In this document: piece by piece, positions 10,901 through 19,460 of the stretch
How positions within the stretch are numbered: the first letter of the stretch is position 1
Layout of the letters: each line of letters begins with the position of its first letter
From: CAVQBP01 sp964448105
Lineage (GTDB): Bacteria; Bacteroidota; Ignavibacteria; Ignavibacteriales; Ignavibacteriaceae
Assembly: GCA_964448105.1 (NCBI GenBank)
Contig: CAYUVK010000014.1
Coordinates: 1-64,000, forward strand
Direction of reading: 5' to 3'
DNA length: 64,000 nucleotides
The notes under the pieces: model-generated
Database searches by the model: none
Told to the model about the DNA's origin: nothing
Seen by the model: only the letters and a program-made list of their open reading frames with translations
Program-made: the position numbers and the translations under genes

Positions 10901-11589
10901 ACTAAAAGTCCCATACCATTACGTGTGGTATCGGTTGAATCAGGATAAAATAAATTACTCGTTCTATACTGCGGATTGTTATCGGGAGCATCATCTATTA
11001 CAAAAAAAGTTTCCTGATCTGCTCTAATAACCCCTTTGCCAAAATAACCATCCCAAAGAGCTTTGCCTGAAGAATCAACCCAATCAGGATGATCCGGCCA
11101 GTAAGGCGGCCATGTTGACGGTTTATGACTAATTGCTACCGTGTCCTGCCCTTCATTTACATAACCGGGTTCGGGAGCAAAACCCTGGAAGTGACCATCT
11201 TTTGGATCTGTTTTAGCTGCCTGGCCATTTCTCGGACCGGTAGTAATAGTAACAGAATGCAGAGTGTCGAGTTTCCCGTCACCGTTATAATCCCGAATCG
11301 GTATTTCAATTCCGACTAATGGTGTTACATCACCTATATAACCGTCTTGTGTAGAAGGATAAGGCCAGTATCCTCTAAGATCACCCGGATTAGTACCGGC
11401 AATTGAACCATCATTACTATAAGTAATTGCTACCCTGTTTCCATTAAGCAATCCAAACCGGGTGTATAAAGCATTTCCTCTATGAGTTTTTGCCCACTGA
11501 AGATAATTGTCTTGTTGTGCAAAGGAAAGAGAAGCAGTTAATAAAATAAGAGTTAAAATGTAAAGTTTATACATATTAAAAACCTGCAT
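7945..11589 (-). CDS. Very large secreted protein with a fibronectin III-like domain and a C-terminal sorting-domain variant
   Basis: The 1,214-residue product has a signal peptide (LYILTLILLTASLSFAQ). The N-terminal two thirds hold acidic Asp/Asn-rich loops resembling calcium-binding loops (for example IDNDNDQVD and DDNLNGIVDEN). A fibronectin III-like domain lies at about 676-790 (KIVPGDKQVTLIWD, then GYKIYRS, then YFYAVTAY). The last 95 residues (VVPNPYLAA, then IYTVRGELVKKL, ending GKLAIIK) look like a type IX sorting domain in which the usual YPNPFNP is altered. The annotated ATG (11589) is 2 nt after the stop of the TonB receptor. A second ATG at 11574 (MYKLYIL) places the signal peptide at the very start and may be the true one. 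No enzyme family is recognised. Its position between the receptor and the PorV-like protein suggests a surface partner of the receptor. Confidence 0.75.
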   Translation of the reverse strand: MQVFNMYKLYILTLILLTASLSFAQQDNYLQWAKTHRGNALYTRFGLLNGNRVAITYSNDGSIAGTNPGDLRGYWPYPSTQDGYIGDVTPLVGIEIPIRDYNGDGKLDTLHSVTITTGPRNGQAAKTDPKDGHFQGFAPEPGYVNEGQDTVAISHKPSTWPPYWPDHPDWVDSSGKALWDGYFGKGVIRADQETFFVIDDAPDNNPQYRTSNLFYPDSTDTTRNGMGLLVSVRGMQWAQIQAQDVLFWLYDITNIGTTNYNKVVFGEVVGGCVGDVGQTYVDCRDDLGYFDLNNNLTYTWDNDDATADPLWIPIDQVLPGVRTKIGFAGYAYLESPGNGFDAIDNDNDQVDPNAPVFTQNDFQFSSSLKAYVSTRTLSRTNPGTNPSWPDNKIILINPTTYERTIVSLDTLLHSSTDTVVVYSLGQSYKIYDGVTLTEIINNGLDDNLNGIVDENHDLHYQRIFQSSTGIVIKTETRPLAYHNYFTSAGENSTLTDERRDSGPGEIVSGYVPDYSQTPDPVTGRYPAIVKSHWSGDENGDWNPAKDDIGADGIADTKDPGEGDGMPTLGEPHFDKTDVNESDQIGLTSFNFFNQTASPPMNNNEILWNRMKPGYFDVIPLLPQDGDFIYSSGYFPLLTDRTERFSLALVFGADSNHIFKNKKIAQKIYNSNYDFLKPPPKPTLKIVPGDKQVTLIWDSKAEGYVSFQGYKIYRSTDPGFTEGGGEPIATFDLKDSISGYFVPATQDLAELPRFYLGSNSGLVHSFVDTKLENGQRYFYAVTAYTSGDASNNFYPAEDPKFITVNSNGTVSTDVNTGYIVPRSTVAGYVGPQAPSLLGHAPGTSVFGTGKVYLNVVNPNNVKDKTYRVTFKDKIQSYVPLTQSYSVIDYTNPSIPDTILQAPLSSKDTLVGDRDKYLFDGVYLNVENDWKVKIDTALSKWNKEHPKKDYILSFGTFSLANVTEKGIAYPRDYNLVFDASHTPADTSTALTITYNNSPYNIPQTNSNFRIYDAVTGEQVSYAYLDAGIKNMFSSLDRIILLQDTKTAAGKDTTIITWLLQTSGADTASYQPTAGDTLKVRVTKPFSSQDVLEITTKSAKVENGLASAQLDNIRVVPNPYLAATSQEPPLPPTITSGRGDRKISFIHLPKNSTIYIYTVRGELVKKLEMDPNQSINDGTVDWDLRSRENIDVAYGVYFYLVDVPGIGQKTGKLAIIK

Positions 11590-11591
11590 CT

Positions 11592-14474
11592 TTAAAATGA
11601 AATTGTTGAGCCGAATTCTACTCTTCTTGGTTCCGAATAGTTACCCGGTCTCATATAATAATCTTGTACTGATGAAACATAACGAGGAACATTAGATTGA
11701 GCTTGAATTTGCAACTGCTGCTGTTCATCAAGCGACCAATTAGGCTGACCGGTATCTGTAAAAACTCTTACAGCATTTTTTGTATCAAGTAAATTATTCA
11801 CTCTTAGAAATATTGAAACTGTAGATGATCCAAATTTAAAATCTTTGAACAATCTTAAATCGATATTATTGCTTGAAGGAATATTTTGTGAATTATAAAT
11901 AAGAGTTCCAACGTTAGTAATTAATTGAGGGGTATACGGGGTACCGCTACCGTAAGAATAAACAATACTACCACCCCAGTCTGCAGAAGGATTTATATAA
12001 CTTAAAGTAACATTTAAAACATTTCGTTGATCCCAATTAAGAGGAATTAATTGTGTTTCAGCCTGCACTCCTGAATTTCTTAAGTTAAAGGAACTGGCGG
12101 GATCAGATGCGGTACCTTTAGCAATTTGAAACGTATAATCAAGATTAGCAGATAATCCGCCGCTAAACCTCTTTCTAACTGAGACTACGATACCCCGAAC
12201 AAATCCAAAGTCTGAATTTACGTACTTACTATATACTTTAGAACCGCCAAAAACATATTGCAGTTCATTTAAGGTTCCAGCTAAGTTTCTAATATCTCTA
12301 AAATATCCTGTAACATCTATTGCAATATCATCAGTTAGTTGCTGCTGAACACCAAGTTCCCCGCTTGTGGTTTGTTGCGGTTTTAAATCAGGATTTCCAA
12401 TTATGTCCAGGTTACTCTTTCCGCCTGTGACTGCAAGCTTATAACCAGGGTTTTCGTAAAGTCTTTCAAAATTGGGAAGCTGAAAGAATAAACCGTAAGA
12501 GAAATGAATTATTCCTCTGTCTGTTATAGGGAATGATACTCCTAAACGGGGACTAATTTGCAATTTATTTGTTGCATTTTTATACCAATACGTCATTCGC
12601 TTTGCAACTGCATCTGCGTGTGTTCCTCCCGGTGCCACAACGCTATCTTGATTTTGAGGTTTTAGTGGAATATAAATATTTGGATCAGATGGATCTGCTA
12701 AAACTTGTCCGTCAGGGTGAAAATAATCAAAACGTAACCCGAAATTAACAATTAAAGATTGATATTCCATCTTATCCTGGAGATAATATGAAAACTGCCA
12801 GGGCTTATGCAGATATTCTTTATTATCAGGATTTTCTAATGAAGGAATTTGAACACTAATACCATTAGCATCGGGTGTTAAAAATGGATTACCATCCAGC
12901 AGCGGATCCCGGTTATTATCCACTGTACGCATTTGAAGGTTTATATCATGCAAATACAAACTATATCGTTCATATAAAATACCTGATTTAATTTCATGAT
13001 GAGAACTTATCTGGCTTGTTATATCGAATTTTGCAGTGTAGGTGTTTGTACTACGGACGCCATGAAACATATTATTACCACCTGTGTAAAATGTTCCTTC
13101 CGGGTAGGTCAATAATTTTGTGTGAACATATTTCTGATTAAAAGGATCTTTTCTTTCAAATAAATCAGAGAGAGAGAATGGAGATGTATCTAAATATCTT
13201 CTTTCATCTCTAAAAGAATAGGAAAGACCTAAAGTATAAAAAGTTGAACTGCTTAGAGTGTGAGTTAAAGTTAGTGTATTTAAATATCCTTTTTTAAAAT
13301 TGCTAATTTGACCATCAGGGTTATATTTATATTTGAAACCGTTATCAACATTATTATTATCATAATCTTTACCACGTGTATTATCTAAAATGTAATTCAA
13401 AGAAATCTTAAAAGCTGGTGAAATATTATAAGTAAGCTTCCCCTGTCCGTAACCTTCCTGGAAAGGAGTCATTGCGACTATTGCCGAATCACCGGTTTGC
13501 TGGATATGCCAATTTAAAGGATTAGGATCTTGAGCATCGGCAATATCCCATGGATTATATTTCCTTATCCCGAAAATATAGCCGCCTGTATAATAATATC
13601 TTGCATCCATATAAAAGAAAAGCTTATCATTAATAATTGGACCATTTAACGATCCTTCCAGCCAATGAATTTTATTTGCAGTCTGATTTGAAAAAGGATT
13701 GACTTTATTTGTTCCCGTAAAAAGATCTTTATTCGAAGTTAAATAGGCACCTTCATATGCTGTAATATTTCCATGGAGCTCATTGCTGCCGGATTTTGTT
13801 GCAATATTAACTATACCGCTCATTGCCTGCCCGTATTCGGCATTGAAAGCACCGGTTACTACCTGCATTTCCTGGATAGAATTTGTATTTACATCAACAA
13901 CTGTTTTCCCGTTATAAGCATCTGTTACCGGAACACCATCTATCCAGTATGATACTTCGCCGGATCTTCCGCCCCTGAAATGGAAATCACCGTTATTATC
14001 TTTTACAATACCTGCTTGAAGCTGCAGTGCATCCTGAAAACTGGTAATAGGCAACGATTGGATATCCTGGGCATTTACAATTGCAGTCGACGAAGTTAAA
14101 TCTTTCTGAACCAAAGGTTTTGTTGCAGTAACTATTACTTCTTGTTTTAACTCAATGGTAGTCTCCGATAATTGTATATCAATATTTGTAGTGAGGTCAA
14201 TGGATACTTTTACATTTTGAACGGTTACCGAATTATAACCAATTGCCGAAGCTTTTAAAGAATAAGTTCCCGGAGGTACACCGATAATGATATATTCTCC
14301 GTCAACATCGGTTGCAGCCCCATAGTTGGTACCTAAAACAATTACATTAACAAAAGGGAGGGGTTCTTTTGAAGTTGCATCTGTAATCTTCCCGGATATT
14401 TTCCCGGTTTGTGAAAATGATTCAGATGAAAAAAATAGTATTGTAATTAAAAAAAATTGTAAAAAATATTTCAT
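11592..14474 (-). CDS. TonB-dependent outer-membrane receptor with carboxypeptidase-regulatory-like domain
   Basis: Active uptake receptor of the outer membrane. Signal peptide (residues 1-22), then a CarboxypepD_reg-like domain (GKISGKITDATSKEPLPFVNV at the start), a linker with EVIVTATKP, a plug domain (residues about 125-240, with FRGGRSGEVSYWIDGVPV and AEYGQAMSGIVNIATKSG), and a barrel of about 700 residues ending in an aromatic residue (STISF). The ATG at 14474 is chosen because AGGAG lies 5 nt upstream; a GTG at 14480 in the same frame overlaps this binding site. The architecture is SusC-like, but no SusD-like lipoprotein gene is nearby. Linkage to GH13 and carbohydrate-binding genes suggests import of alpha-glucan oligosaccharides, which is an inference. 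Confidence 0.88.
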   Translation of the reverse strand: MKYFLQFFLITILFFSSESFSQTGKISGKITDATSKEPLPFVNVIVLGTNYGAATDVDGEYIIIGVPPGTYSLKASAIGYNSVTVQNVKVSIDLTTNIDIQLSETTIELKQEVIVTATKPLVQKDLTSSTAIVNAQDIQSLPITSFQDALQLQAGIVKDNNGDFHFRGGRSGEVSYWIDGVPVTDAYNGKTVVDVNTNSIQEMQVVTGAFNAEYGQAMSGIVNIATKSGSNELHGNITAYEGAYLTSNKDLFTGTNKVNPFSNQTANKIHWLEGSLNGPIINDKLFFYMDARYYYTGGYIFGIRKYNPWDIADAQDPNPLNWHIQQTGDSAIVAMTPFQEGYGQGKLTYNISPAFKISLNYILDNTRGKDYDNNNVDNGFKYKYNPDGQISNFKKGYLNTLTLTHTLSSSTFYTLGLSYSFRDERRYLDTSPFSLSDLFERKDPFNQKYVHTKLLTYPEGTFYTGGNNMFHGVRSTNTYTAKFDITSQISSHHEIKSGILYERYSLYLHDINLQMRTVDNNRDPLLDGNPFLTPDANGISVQIPSLENPDNKEYLHKPWQFSYYLQDKMEYQSLIVNFGLRFDYFHPDGQVLADPSDPNIYIPLKPQNQDSVVAPGGTHADAVAKRMTYWYKNATNKLQISPRLGVSFPITDRGIIHFSYGLFFQLPNFERLYENPGYKLAVTGGKSNLDIIGNPDLKPQQTTSGELGVQQQLTDDIAIDVTGYFRDIRNLAGTLNELQYVFGGSKVYSKYVNSDFGFVRGIVVSVRKRFSGGLSANLDYTFQIAKGTASDPASSFNLRNSGVQAETQLIPLNWDQRNVLNVTLSYINPSADWGGSIVYSYGSGTPYTPQLITNVGTLIYNSQNIPSSNNIDLRLFKDFKFGSSTVSIFLRVNNLLDTKNAVRVFTDTGQPNWSLDEQQQLQIQAQSNVPRYVSSVQDYYMRPGNYSEPRRVEFGSTISF

Positions 14475-14851
14475 TATCACTCCTGATATGAAAATTGTCT
14501 CTTGAAACCGATCACTAATTTACCCGAACATTATAATCACCAAGAACTTTATTCAACAAAACAAAACTTGAAATCAATATTTTAATCTATTATTTAAAAG
14601 AATATTAGAATTTTAAGAGGAAAGCCGTATAATTTTTTTATATTCGGTCCTTATATTATTAATTAAAATCTTATTCCGTGAAATAAAAGAAATTTATTAT
14701 TGAAAAAAATGATAATTTTTTATAGCCACTAAAACCTATAGATTTAAGTAACTTCAGTCTACTACCTAAATGAAGGTTTTTTTATTATACACATATTTCA
14801 AAGCCGAAATTATACTACCTAAATAGAGTGTTTTATTTTTTCTTTAAAAAT
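14475..14851. other. Intergenic leader upstream of the TonB-receptor gene
   Basis: No gene is seen. The region is very AT-rich and lies between the response regulator and the receptor gene, both on the minus strand. It holds two copies of a 14-bp motif described separately at 14762-14828. The remaining 290 bp up to the receptor start would form a long 5' leader or hold the promoter. Confidence 0.6.
14762..14828. promoter_or_regulatory. Pair of CTACCYAWWTAGAG-like motifs (putative regulator sites, first pair)
   Basis: Two near copies of a 14-bp sequence lie 53 bp apart: CTACCTAAATGAAG at 14762-14775 and CTACCTAAATAGAG at 14815-14828. Both are preceded by TA and followed by T-rich sequence. 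The same motif occurs as another pair on the other side of the adjacent LuxR-type regulator gene (15553-15621). The motif is a weak palindrome (CT...AG ends), as expected of a dimeric regulator. Binding by the product of 14852-15457 is a hypothesis. Confidence 0.5.
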
Positions 14852-15457
14852 TCACTTTATTTGAGCCTGTAAATGCAGTTTTTTATAAATGTTTTTAAAT
14901 GAAAACCGCATATCTTCAATATTCATTAAAAGAGAATCCGCTATTGCTTTAAAGCTGTTCCCTTCAACAAGTTTATTTAAAATATCCCTTTCACAATTGG
15001 TTAATAAAGTCTGATTGTCTTCATTATTCAATTGATTTTTTTGTTGAAAAAAATTAATTACTTTTCTGGCGATGCCCGAACTCATTGGCATTCCTCCAAA
15101 GTACGCTTCTTGAATTGCCTGAAGCAATTTTTCCGGGGGGGTTCTTTTTACTAGATAACCGCTTGCGCCCGCACATAGGGCATCAAAAATAAGATCATTT
15201 TCTTCATACAATGTTAAAATAAGTACTATTAAACCGGGCCTGGCAGCTTTAATTTTTTTAATCGCATTTATTCCATGCTGTCCCGATGAACCAATATCAA
15301 TTAATAAAACATTAACTTTTAGATTATTAATATTTTCAATTAGAAACTTATAGCTAGGATAAGCTGCTTCGCAAAAATATCCTTCCGTTTCATTTATTAA
15401 AATTTTCAATCCTTCGCGGATTGTATCGTTATCTTCAATAACAATAACATTAATCAT
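14852..15457 (-). CDS. NarL/FixJ-type response regulator (REC + LuxR HTH), orphan
   Basis: This is a 201-residue transcription regulator. The receiver domain (1-120) has the acidic pair ED at 8-9, the phospho-acceptor Asp54 (LLIDIGSSG), Thr82 and Lys104. The C-terminal LuxR-type helix-turn-helix (about 146-198) has the core NCERDILNKLVEGNSFKAIA and ends NIYKKLHL, which matches the family pattern although the recognition helix is diverged (MNIEDMRFSFKN). There is no sensor kinase next to it. It is upstream of and collinear with the TonB receptor operon, and repeated motifs flank the gene on both sides, which suggests autoregulation and control of that operon. The ATG at 15457 has only a weak ribosome binding site. 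Confidence 0.85.
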   Translation of the reverse strand: MINVIVIEDNDTIREGLKILINETEGYFCEAAYPSYKFLIENINNLKVNVLLIDIGSSGQHGINAIKKIKAARPGLIVLILTLYEENDLIFDALCAGASGYLVKRTPPEKLLQAIQEAYFGGMPMSSGIARKVINFFQQKNQLNNEDNQTLLTNCERDILNKLVEGNSFKAIADSLLMNIEDMRFSFKNIYKKLHLQAQIK

Positions 15458-15783
15458 CTTTAAGTATAATAATTAAAAATTAATCACTGATATTTGTTTT
15501 ATTAAAATTTTTGTGTTAGTAGTAATCTATAATTATTGGTAAAATCAATCTACTACACGAATAGAGGTATTTTTGATGGAAAGAATATTTATTTTATTTT
15601 TTAGTTACTCTAAATGGGTAGAATTTTGATACTAATTCTAAAGTAAAGGGTAAAAAGTAAAAATTGATTTGTTAAATTTTATAACTATTATGATTCTTTT
15701 TATATTTATGTGCCGGATCTAAAATACATTTTTAGTAAAGGCTCATTTATCTATTAAAATATTAAAAAGTTTATTGAGGTTGA
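15458..15783. other. Divergent intergenic region between response regulator and rfbA
   Basis: No gene is seen. It is AT-rich and must hold promoters for the minus-strand regulator and the plus-strand sugar cluster. It contains the second motif pair (15553-15621). GAGG just before the rfbA ATG (15775-15778) is its ribosome binding site. Confidence 0.6.
15553..15621. promoter_or_regulatory. Pair of CTACCYAWWTAGAG-like motifs (putative regulator sites, second pair)
   Basis: CTACACGAATAGAG lies at 15553-15566. On the opposite strand CTACCCATTTAGAG lies at 15608-15621. The start-to-start distance is 55 bp, nearly the same as the 53 bp of the pair at 14762-14828. This pair lies 96-164 bp upstream of the response regulator start. 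Confidence 0.45.
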
Positions 15784-16656
15784 ATGAAAGGAATTATTCT
15801 TGCCGGTGGATCTGGTTCACGTCTTTATCCAATAACTAAAGTTTATAGTAAACAATTAACTTTAATTTATGATAAACCTTTAATCTATTTCCCGTTGTCG
15901 ATTTTAATGCTGGGACAGATAAAAGAGATTTTAATTATTTCAAATAAACAAACTATCCCGCTATACAAGCAGTTATTTAATGATGGCTCACATCTGGGTT
16001 TAAAGTTAGAATATGCAGTTCAGGATGCTCCTAATGGAATTGCCGAAGCTTTCATTATCGGGGAAAAATTTATCAATGGTGAGAGTGTTACTTTGGTTTT
16101 GGGAGATAATATTTTTTACGGTAAATTAGATTTTTTTTATAAAGGTATCAAAAATAACGATGGGGCAACTATATTCGGTTACCAGGTAAGTGACCCGCAA
16201 AGATATGGTATTGTTGAATTTAACAGGGAAGGTAAAGCAATTTCAATTGAAGAAAAACCGAAGAATCCAAAATCAAATTTTGCAGTACCCGGACTTTATA
16301 TTTACGATAACAACGTTTCCGAAATTTCAAAAAATCTAGAACCCTCTCCAAGAGGAGAATTGGAAATTACTGATGTTAATAGAGAATATTTGAAAAACGG
16401 AAAATTAAGCGTGGAAAAAATTGGCCGCGGAGTGGCATGGCTAGACACAGGTACACCTGAAGCTTTGCTGCAGGCTGCTAATTTTTTTGGTGTAATTGAA
16501 GAAAGACAGGGACTTAAAGTTGCCTGCATTGAAGAGATAGCTTATAAAATGAAATTTATTAATAGAGATAAATTTGAAATCATTATTCGGGATATGCCTT
16601 CTTCATTATATAGAAATTATTTAGAAAAATTCTTAAAAGACGATGATAACTTTTGA
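15784..16656 (+). CDS. rfbA: Glucose-1-phosphate thymidylyltransferase
   Basis: RfbA/RmlA makes dTDP-glucose from dTTP and glucose-1-phosphate in the cytoplasm, the first step to dTDP-linked deoxysugars. The nucleotide-binding signature is at the start (GIILAGGSGSRLYP, residues 3-16). The conserved blocks KQLTLIYDKP, LVLGDNIFYG, EEKPKNPKS, LEITDVN and VAWLDTGTPEAL are all present. The length of 290 residues is normal for the family. The ATG at 15784 follows GAGG. It is the first gene of a plus-strand nucleotide-sugar cluster, with rfbC starting 3 nt downstream. No rmlB or rmlD is in the window, so the final sugar is not defined here. Confidence 0.95.
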   Translation: MKGIILAGGSGSRLYPITKVYSKQLTLIYDKPLIYFPLSILMLGQIKEILIISNKQTIPLYKQLFNDGSHLGLKLEYAVQDAPNGIAEAFIIGEKFINGESVTLVLGDNIFYGKLDFFYKGIKNNDGATIFGYQVSDPQRYGIVEFNREGKAISIEEKPKNPKSNFAVPGLYIYDNNVSEISKNLEPSPRGELEITDVNREYLKNGKLSVEKIGRGVAWLDTGTPEALLQAANFFGVIEERQGLKVACIEEIAYKMKFINRDKFEIIIRDMPSSLYRNYLEKFLKDDDNF

Positions 16657-16659
16657 TCT

Positions 16660-17214
16660 ATGAAAATAAATAAAACTAACATTGATGGTGTCTTAATTAT
16701 TCAACCGGATGTATTTAAAGACGATCGCGGCTATTTTTTTGAATCTTACAGTTTAAAAAAATTTAAAGACAGCAAACTGGATTTAACTTTTGTCCAGGAT
16801 AATATCTCCAAATCGAAGAAAAGAACAATTCGGGGACTGCATTATCAAATTGGTAAATCGGCGCAAGGCAAACTTTGCCAGGTAATATCCGGTGCTGTTT
16901 TAGATGTTGCTGTGGATATTAGATTTGGTTCCTCAACTTTTGGAAAATATATTTCGGAAATTTTATCAGAAGATAACCACACTCAGATCTGGATCCCGCC
17001 GGGTTTTGCACATGGCTTTGCAGTTTTATCCAATGAAGCAATATTTCATTATAAATGTACAAATTATTATAACAAAGCTGATGAACGTGCAATTCTTTAT
17101 AATGATCCTGAAATTAATATTAATTGGCAAATAGAAGCCCCGGTAATCTCCGAAAAAGATCTGGAGGCTAAAAGATTTAATCAAATTGAAAAAGATTTTG
17201 AGATTTACGAATAA
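16660..17214 (+). CDS. rfbC: dTDP-4-dehydrorhamnose 3,5-epimerase
   Basis: RmlC-type cupin of 184 residues that epimerises dTDP-4-keto-6-deoxyglucose at C3 and C5. Recognisable motifs are DDRGYFFESY, FVQDNIS, RTIRGLHYQ (catalytic His61), VAVDIRFGS, WIPPGFAHGF and the FHYKCTNYY region. It starts 3 nt after the stop of rfbA, so the two genes are translationally close and form an operon. The usual partners rmlB and rmlD are not in the window; they may be elsewhere, or this copy may serve another dTDP-sugar route together with the DegT aminotransferase that follows. Confidence 0.93.
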   Translation: MKINKTNIDGVLIIQPDVFKDDRGYFFESYSLKKFKDSKLDLTFVQDNISKSKKRTIRGLHYQIGKSAQGKLCQVISGAVLDVAVDIRFGSSTFGKYISEILSEDNHTQIWIPPGFAHGFAVLSNEAIFHYKCTNYYNKADERAILYNDPEININWQIEAPVISEKDLEAKRFNQIEKDFEIYE

Positions 17215-17250
17215 TAATTTCTAACTATATTATAAATAATCTTACAAGAA

Positions 17251-18420
17251 ATGAAAGTACCACTTTTAGATTTAAAAGCACAATATAATTCGATTAAAAA
17301 AGAACTTGATGAAGCAATTATAAAAGTTGCCGAATCTCAATATTTTATTCTTGGACCCGAAGTTGAAAAGTTAGAGAAAAATATTTGCGAGTATTTGGGA
17401 TGCAAATATGCAGTTGGAGTATCATCAGGGACAGATGCTTTACTAATTGCCTTAATGGCTCTTAATATACAGCCGGGCGATGAAGTTATTACTCCGGCTT
17501 ATTCTTTTTTTGCAACAGCAGGTGTTATTTCAAGATTAAATGCCGTACCCGTTTTTACAGAAATTGATCCCGTTACCTTTAATATAAAACCGGAAGAAAT
17601 TAAGAAAAGGATTACCACTAAAACAAAAGCTATCTTCCCGGTCCATCTTTACGGACAAAGTGCTGCAATGGAAGAAATATTGGAAATTACCGCCAACAAA
17701 ATACATATAGTTGAAGATGCAGCCCAAGCGATTGGAGTTCAATATAAGAATGGGAAGATGGCCGGAACAATTGGGGACATTGGCTGCTTTTCATTTTTCC
17801 CGAGCAAAAATTTAGGTGGTTTTGGAGACGGCGGATTAGTTGTTACTAATGATGAACAGTTAGCTGAAAAGTTAAAAATCTTAAGAGTTCATGGTGCGAA
17901 TCCAAAATATTATCACAAAATCATTGGTGGAAATTTTAGATTGGACGCTATTCAAGCAGCAGTGCTGAATGTAAAATTACCATATCTTGATTCATGGTCA
18001 GAACAGAGAAGAAAAAATGCTGAAACATATAATAAGCTGTTTATTTCAAAAGGATTGGCAGAAGATACCGGTAAAACAGAATTCACTAGTAAAAATAAGG
18101 TTTTACTTCCAAAAGCAATTTACAAATCAGATTCTTTGAAAAATTTCCACATTTACAATCAATATATAATTAGGGTTCAGAAACGGAATGAATTGAGAGA
18201 ATTTTTATCAAATAATGAAATAATAACAGAAATTTATTACCCTGTTCCTTTTCATTTGCAGGAATGTTTTTCAGATCTTAATTACAAACTAGGAGATTTT
18301 CCAATTTCGGAATCAATTGCAAAAACTTCTCTTGCACTCCCGATATATCCGGAATTATCTCGTGAGCAAATAGAATTTGTAGTGGAAAAAATAAATGAAT
18401 TTATAGAAGTAAAAGAATGA
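17251..18420 (+). CDS. DegT/DnrJ/EryC1/StrS-family sugar aminotransferase
   Basis: PLP-dependent enzyme of 389 residues that aminates a keto-nucleotide-sugar. Family motifs are visible: SSGTDAL (58-64), GDEVITPAYSFFAT, VEDAAQAIG with the PLP-contacting Asp156, FSFFPSKNLGG with the Schiff-base Lys186, and GGNFRLDAIQAA. It lies 36 bp after rfbC, in the same direction. The neighbourhood suggests a dTDP-3-amino-sugar, but a UDP-sugar substrate is also possible for this family, so no gene symbol is given. Confidence 0.9.
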   Translation: MKVPLLDLKAQYNSIKKELDEAIIKVAESQYFILGPEVEKLEKNICEYLGCKYAVGVSSGTDALLIALMALNIQPGDEVITPAYSFFATAGVISRLNAVPVFTEIDPVTFNIKPEEIKKRITTKTKAIFPVHLYGQSAAMEEILEITANKIHIVEDAAQAIGVQYKNGKMAGTIGDIGCFSFFPSKNLGGFGDGGLVVTNDEQLAEKLKILRVHGANPKYYHKIIGGNFRLDAIQAAVLNVKLPYLDSWSEQRRKNAETYNKLFISKGLAEDTGKTEFTSKNKVLLPKAIYKSDSLKNFHIYNQYIIRVQKRNELREFLSNNEIITEIYYPVPFHLQECFSDLNYKLGDFPISESIAKTSLALPIYPELSREQIEFVVEKINEFIEVKE

Positions 18421-18494
18421 AAGTATGAATGAATATAATTTTTCCATTCAAACATTCGGAATAATCATATTAAAAACCTAATTTTAATTATATA

Positions 18495-19448
18495 ATGAAC
18501 TTAATAAATAAGAAAATATACATCGCCGGTCATAGGGGAATGGTGGGTTCCGCTGTTGTTAGAGAACTGGAAAAAAGGGGATATAATAATCTTTTATTAA
18601 AGACATTATCAGAACTTAATTTGATTAGACAAAAAGAGACTGAGGATTTTTTTAATGCAGAAAAACCGGAAATAGTTATTGTTGCTGCTGCAAAGGTTGG
18701 CGGGATTTTAGCCAATAATACTTATCGTGCACAATTTATTTTTGACAACTTGATGATCGAATCCAATGTAATAAATGCGGCTTATCAAAGTGGAGTTGAG
18801 AAACTTATATTTCTCGGCAGCTCATGCATTTATCCAAAGCTTGCTCCACAACCATTGAAGGAAGAATACCTGCTTTCTGATTATCTTGAAAATACAAATG
18901 AGCCATACGCAATAGCAAAGATTGCCGGAATAAAGTTATGTGAAAATTATTTTTGGCAATATGGGTGCAATTACTATTCAGTTATGCCTACAAATTTATA
19001 TGGTCCAAATGATAATTTTAATCTTGAAACATCACACGTGCTGCCGGCTTTAATCAGAAAATTTCATGAAGCAAAATTAGATAACAATGAAAAATCTAAA
19101 GTTGTAATTTGGGGAAGCGGCAAGCCAAAACGTGAGTTTTTATACGTAGATGATCTTGCCGAAGCAGTTGTATTCCTAATGGAAAATATTAATGCTAATG
19201 ATCTTTATGAAAAAGGAATATCACAATTGAATATCGGCACAGGAGAAGATCTTTCAATTTCAGAATTGGCAAATTTAATTTCTCAAATAATAGGTTTTAA
19301 AGGAGAAATTGTATACGATTCCTCTAGGCCCGACGGTACTCCGCGGAAATTGATGGATGTTTCAAGAATTAATAAATTAGGCTGGAAGTACAAAACATCT
19401 CTCAGAAAAGGAATTGAAAAAACGTACGAATGGTTTTTGAAAAATTAA
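18495..19448 (+). CDS. fcl: GDP-L-fucose synthase
   Basis: Short-chain dehydrogenase (317 residues) that converts GDP-4-keto-6-deoxymannose to GDP-L-fucose with NADPH. The Rossmann motif GHRGMVGS is at 12-19. LGSSCIYP and the catalytic YAIAK follow, as do PTNLYGPNDNF and LNIGTGEDLSI. The partner enzyme gmd follows at 19875, with a four-helix-bundle gene between the two. The window therefore encodes both GDP-L-fucose steps from GDP-mannose. Confidence 0.94.
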   Translation: MNLINKKIYIAGHRGMVGSAVVRELEKRGYNNLLLKTLSELNLIRQKETEDFFNAEKPEIVIVAAAKVGGILANNTYRAQFIFDNLMIESNVINAAYQSGVEKLIFLGSSCIYPKLAPQPLKEEYLLSDYLENTNEPYAIAKIAGIKLCENYFWQYGCNYYSVMPTNLYGPNDNFNLETSHVLPALIRKFHEAKLDNNEKSKVVIWGSGKPKREFLYVDDLAEAVVFLMENINANDLYEKGISQLNIGTGEDLSISELANLISQIIGFKGEIVYDSSRPDGTPRKLMDVSRINKLGWKYKTSLRKGIEKTYEWFLKN

Positions 19449-19460
19449 GTTGCCCCATTG

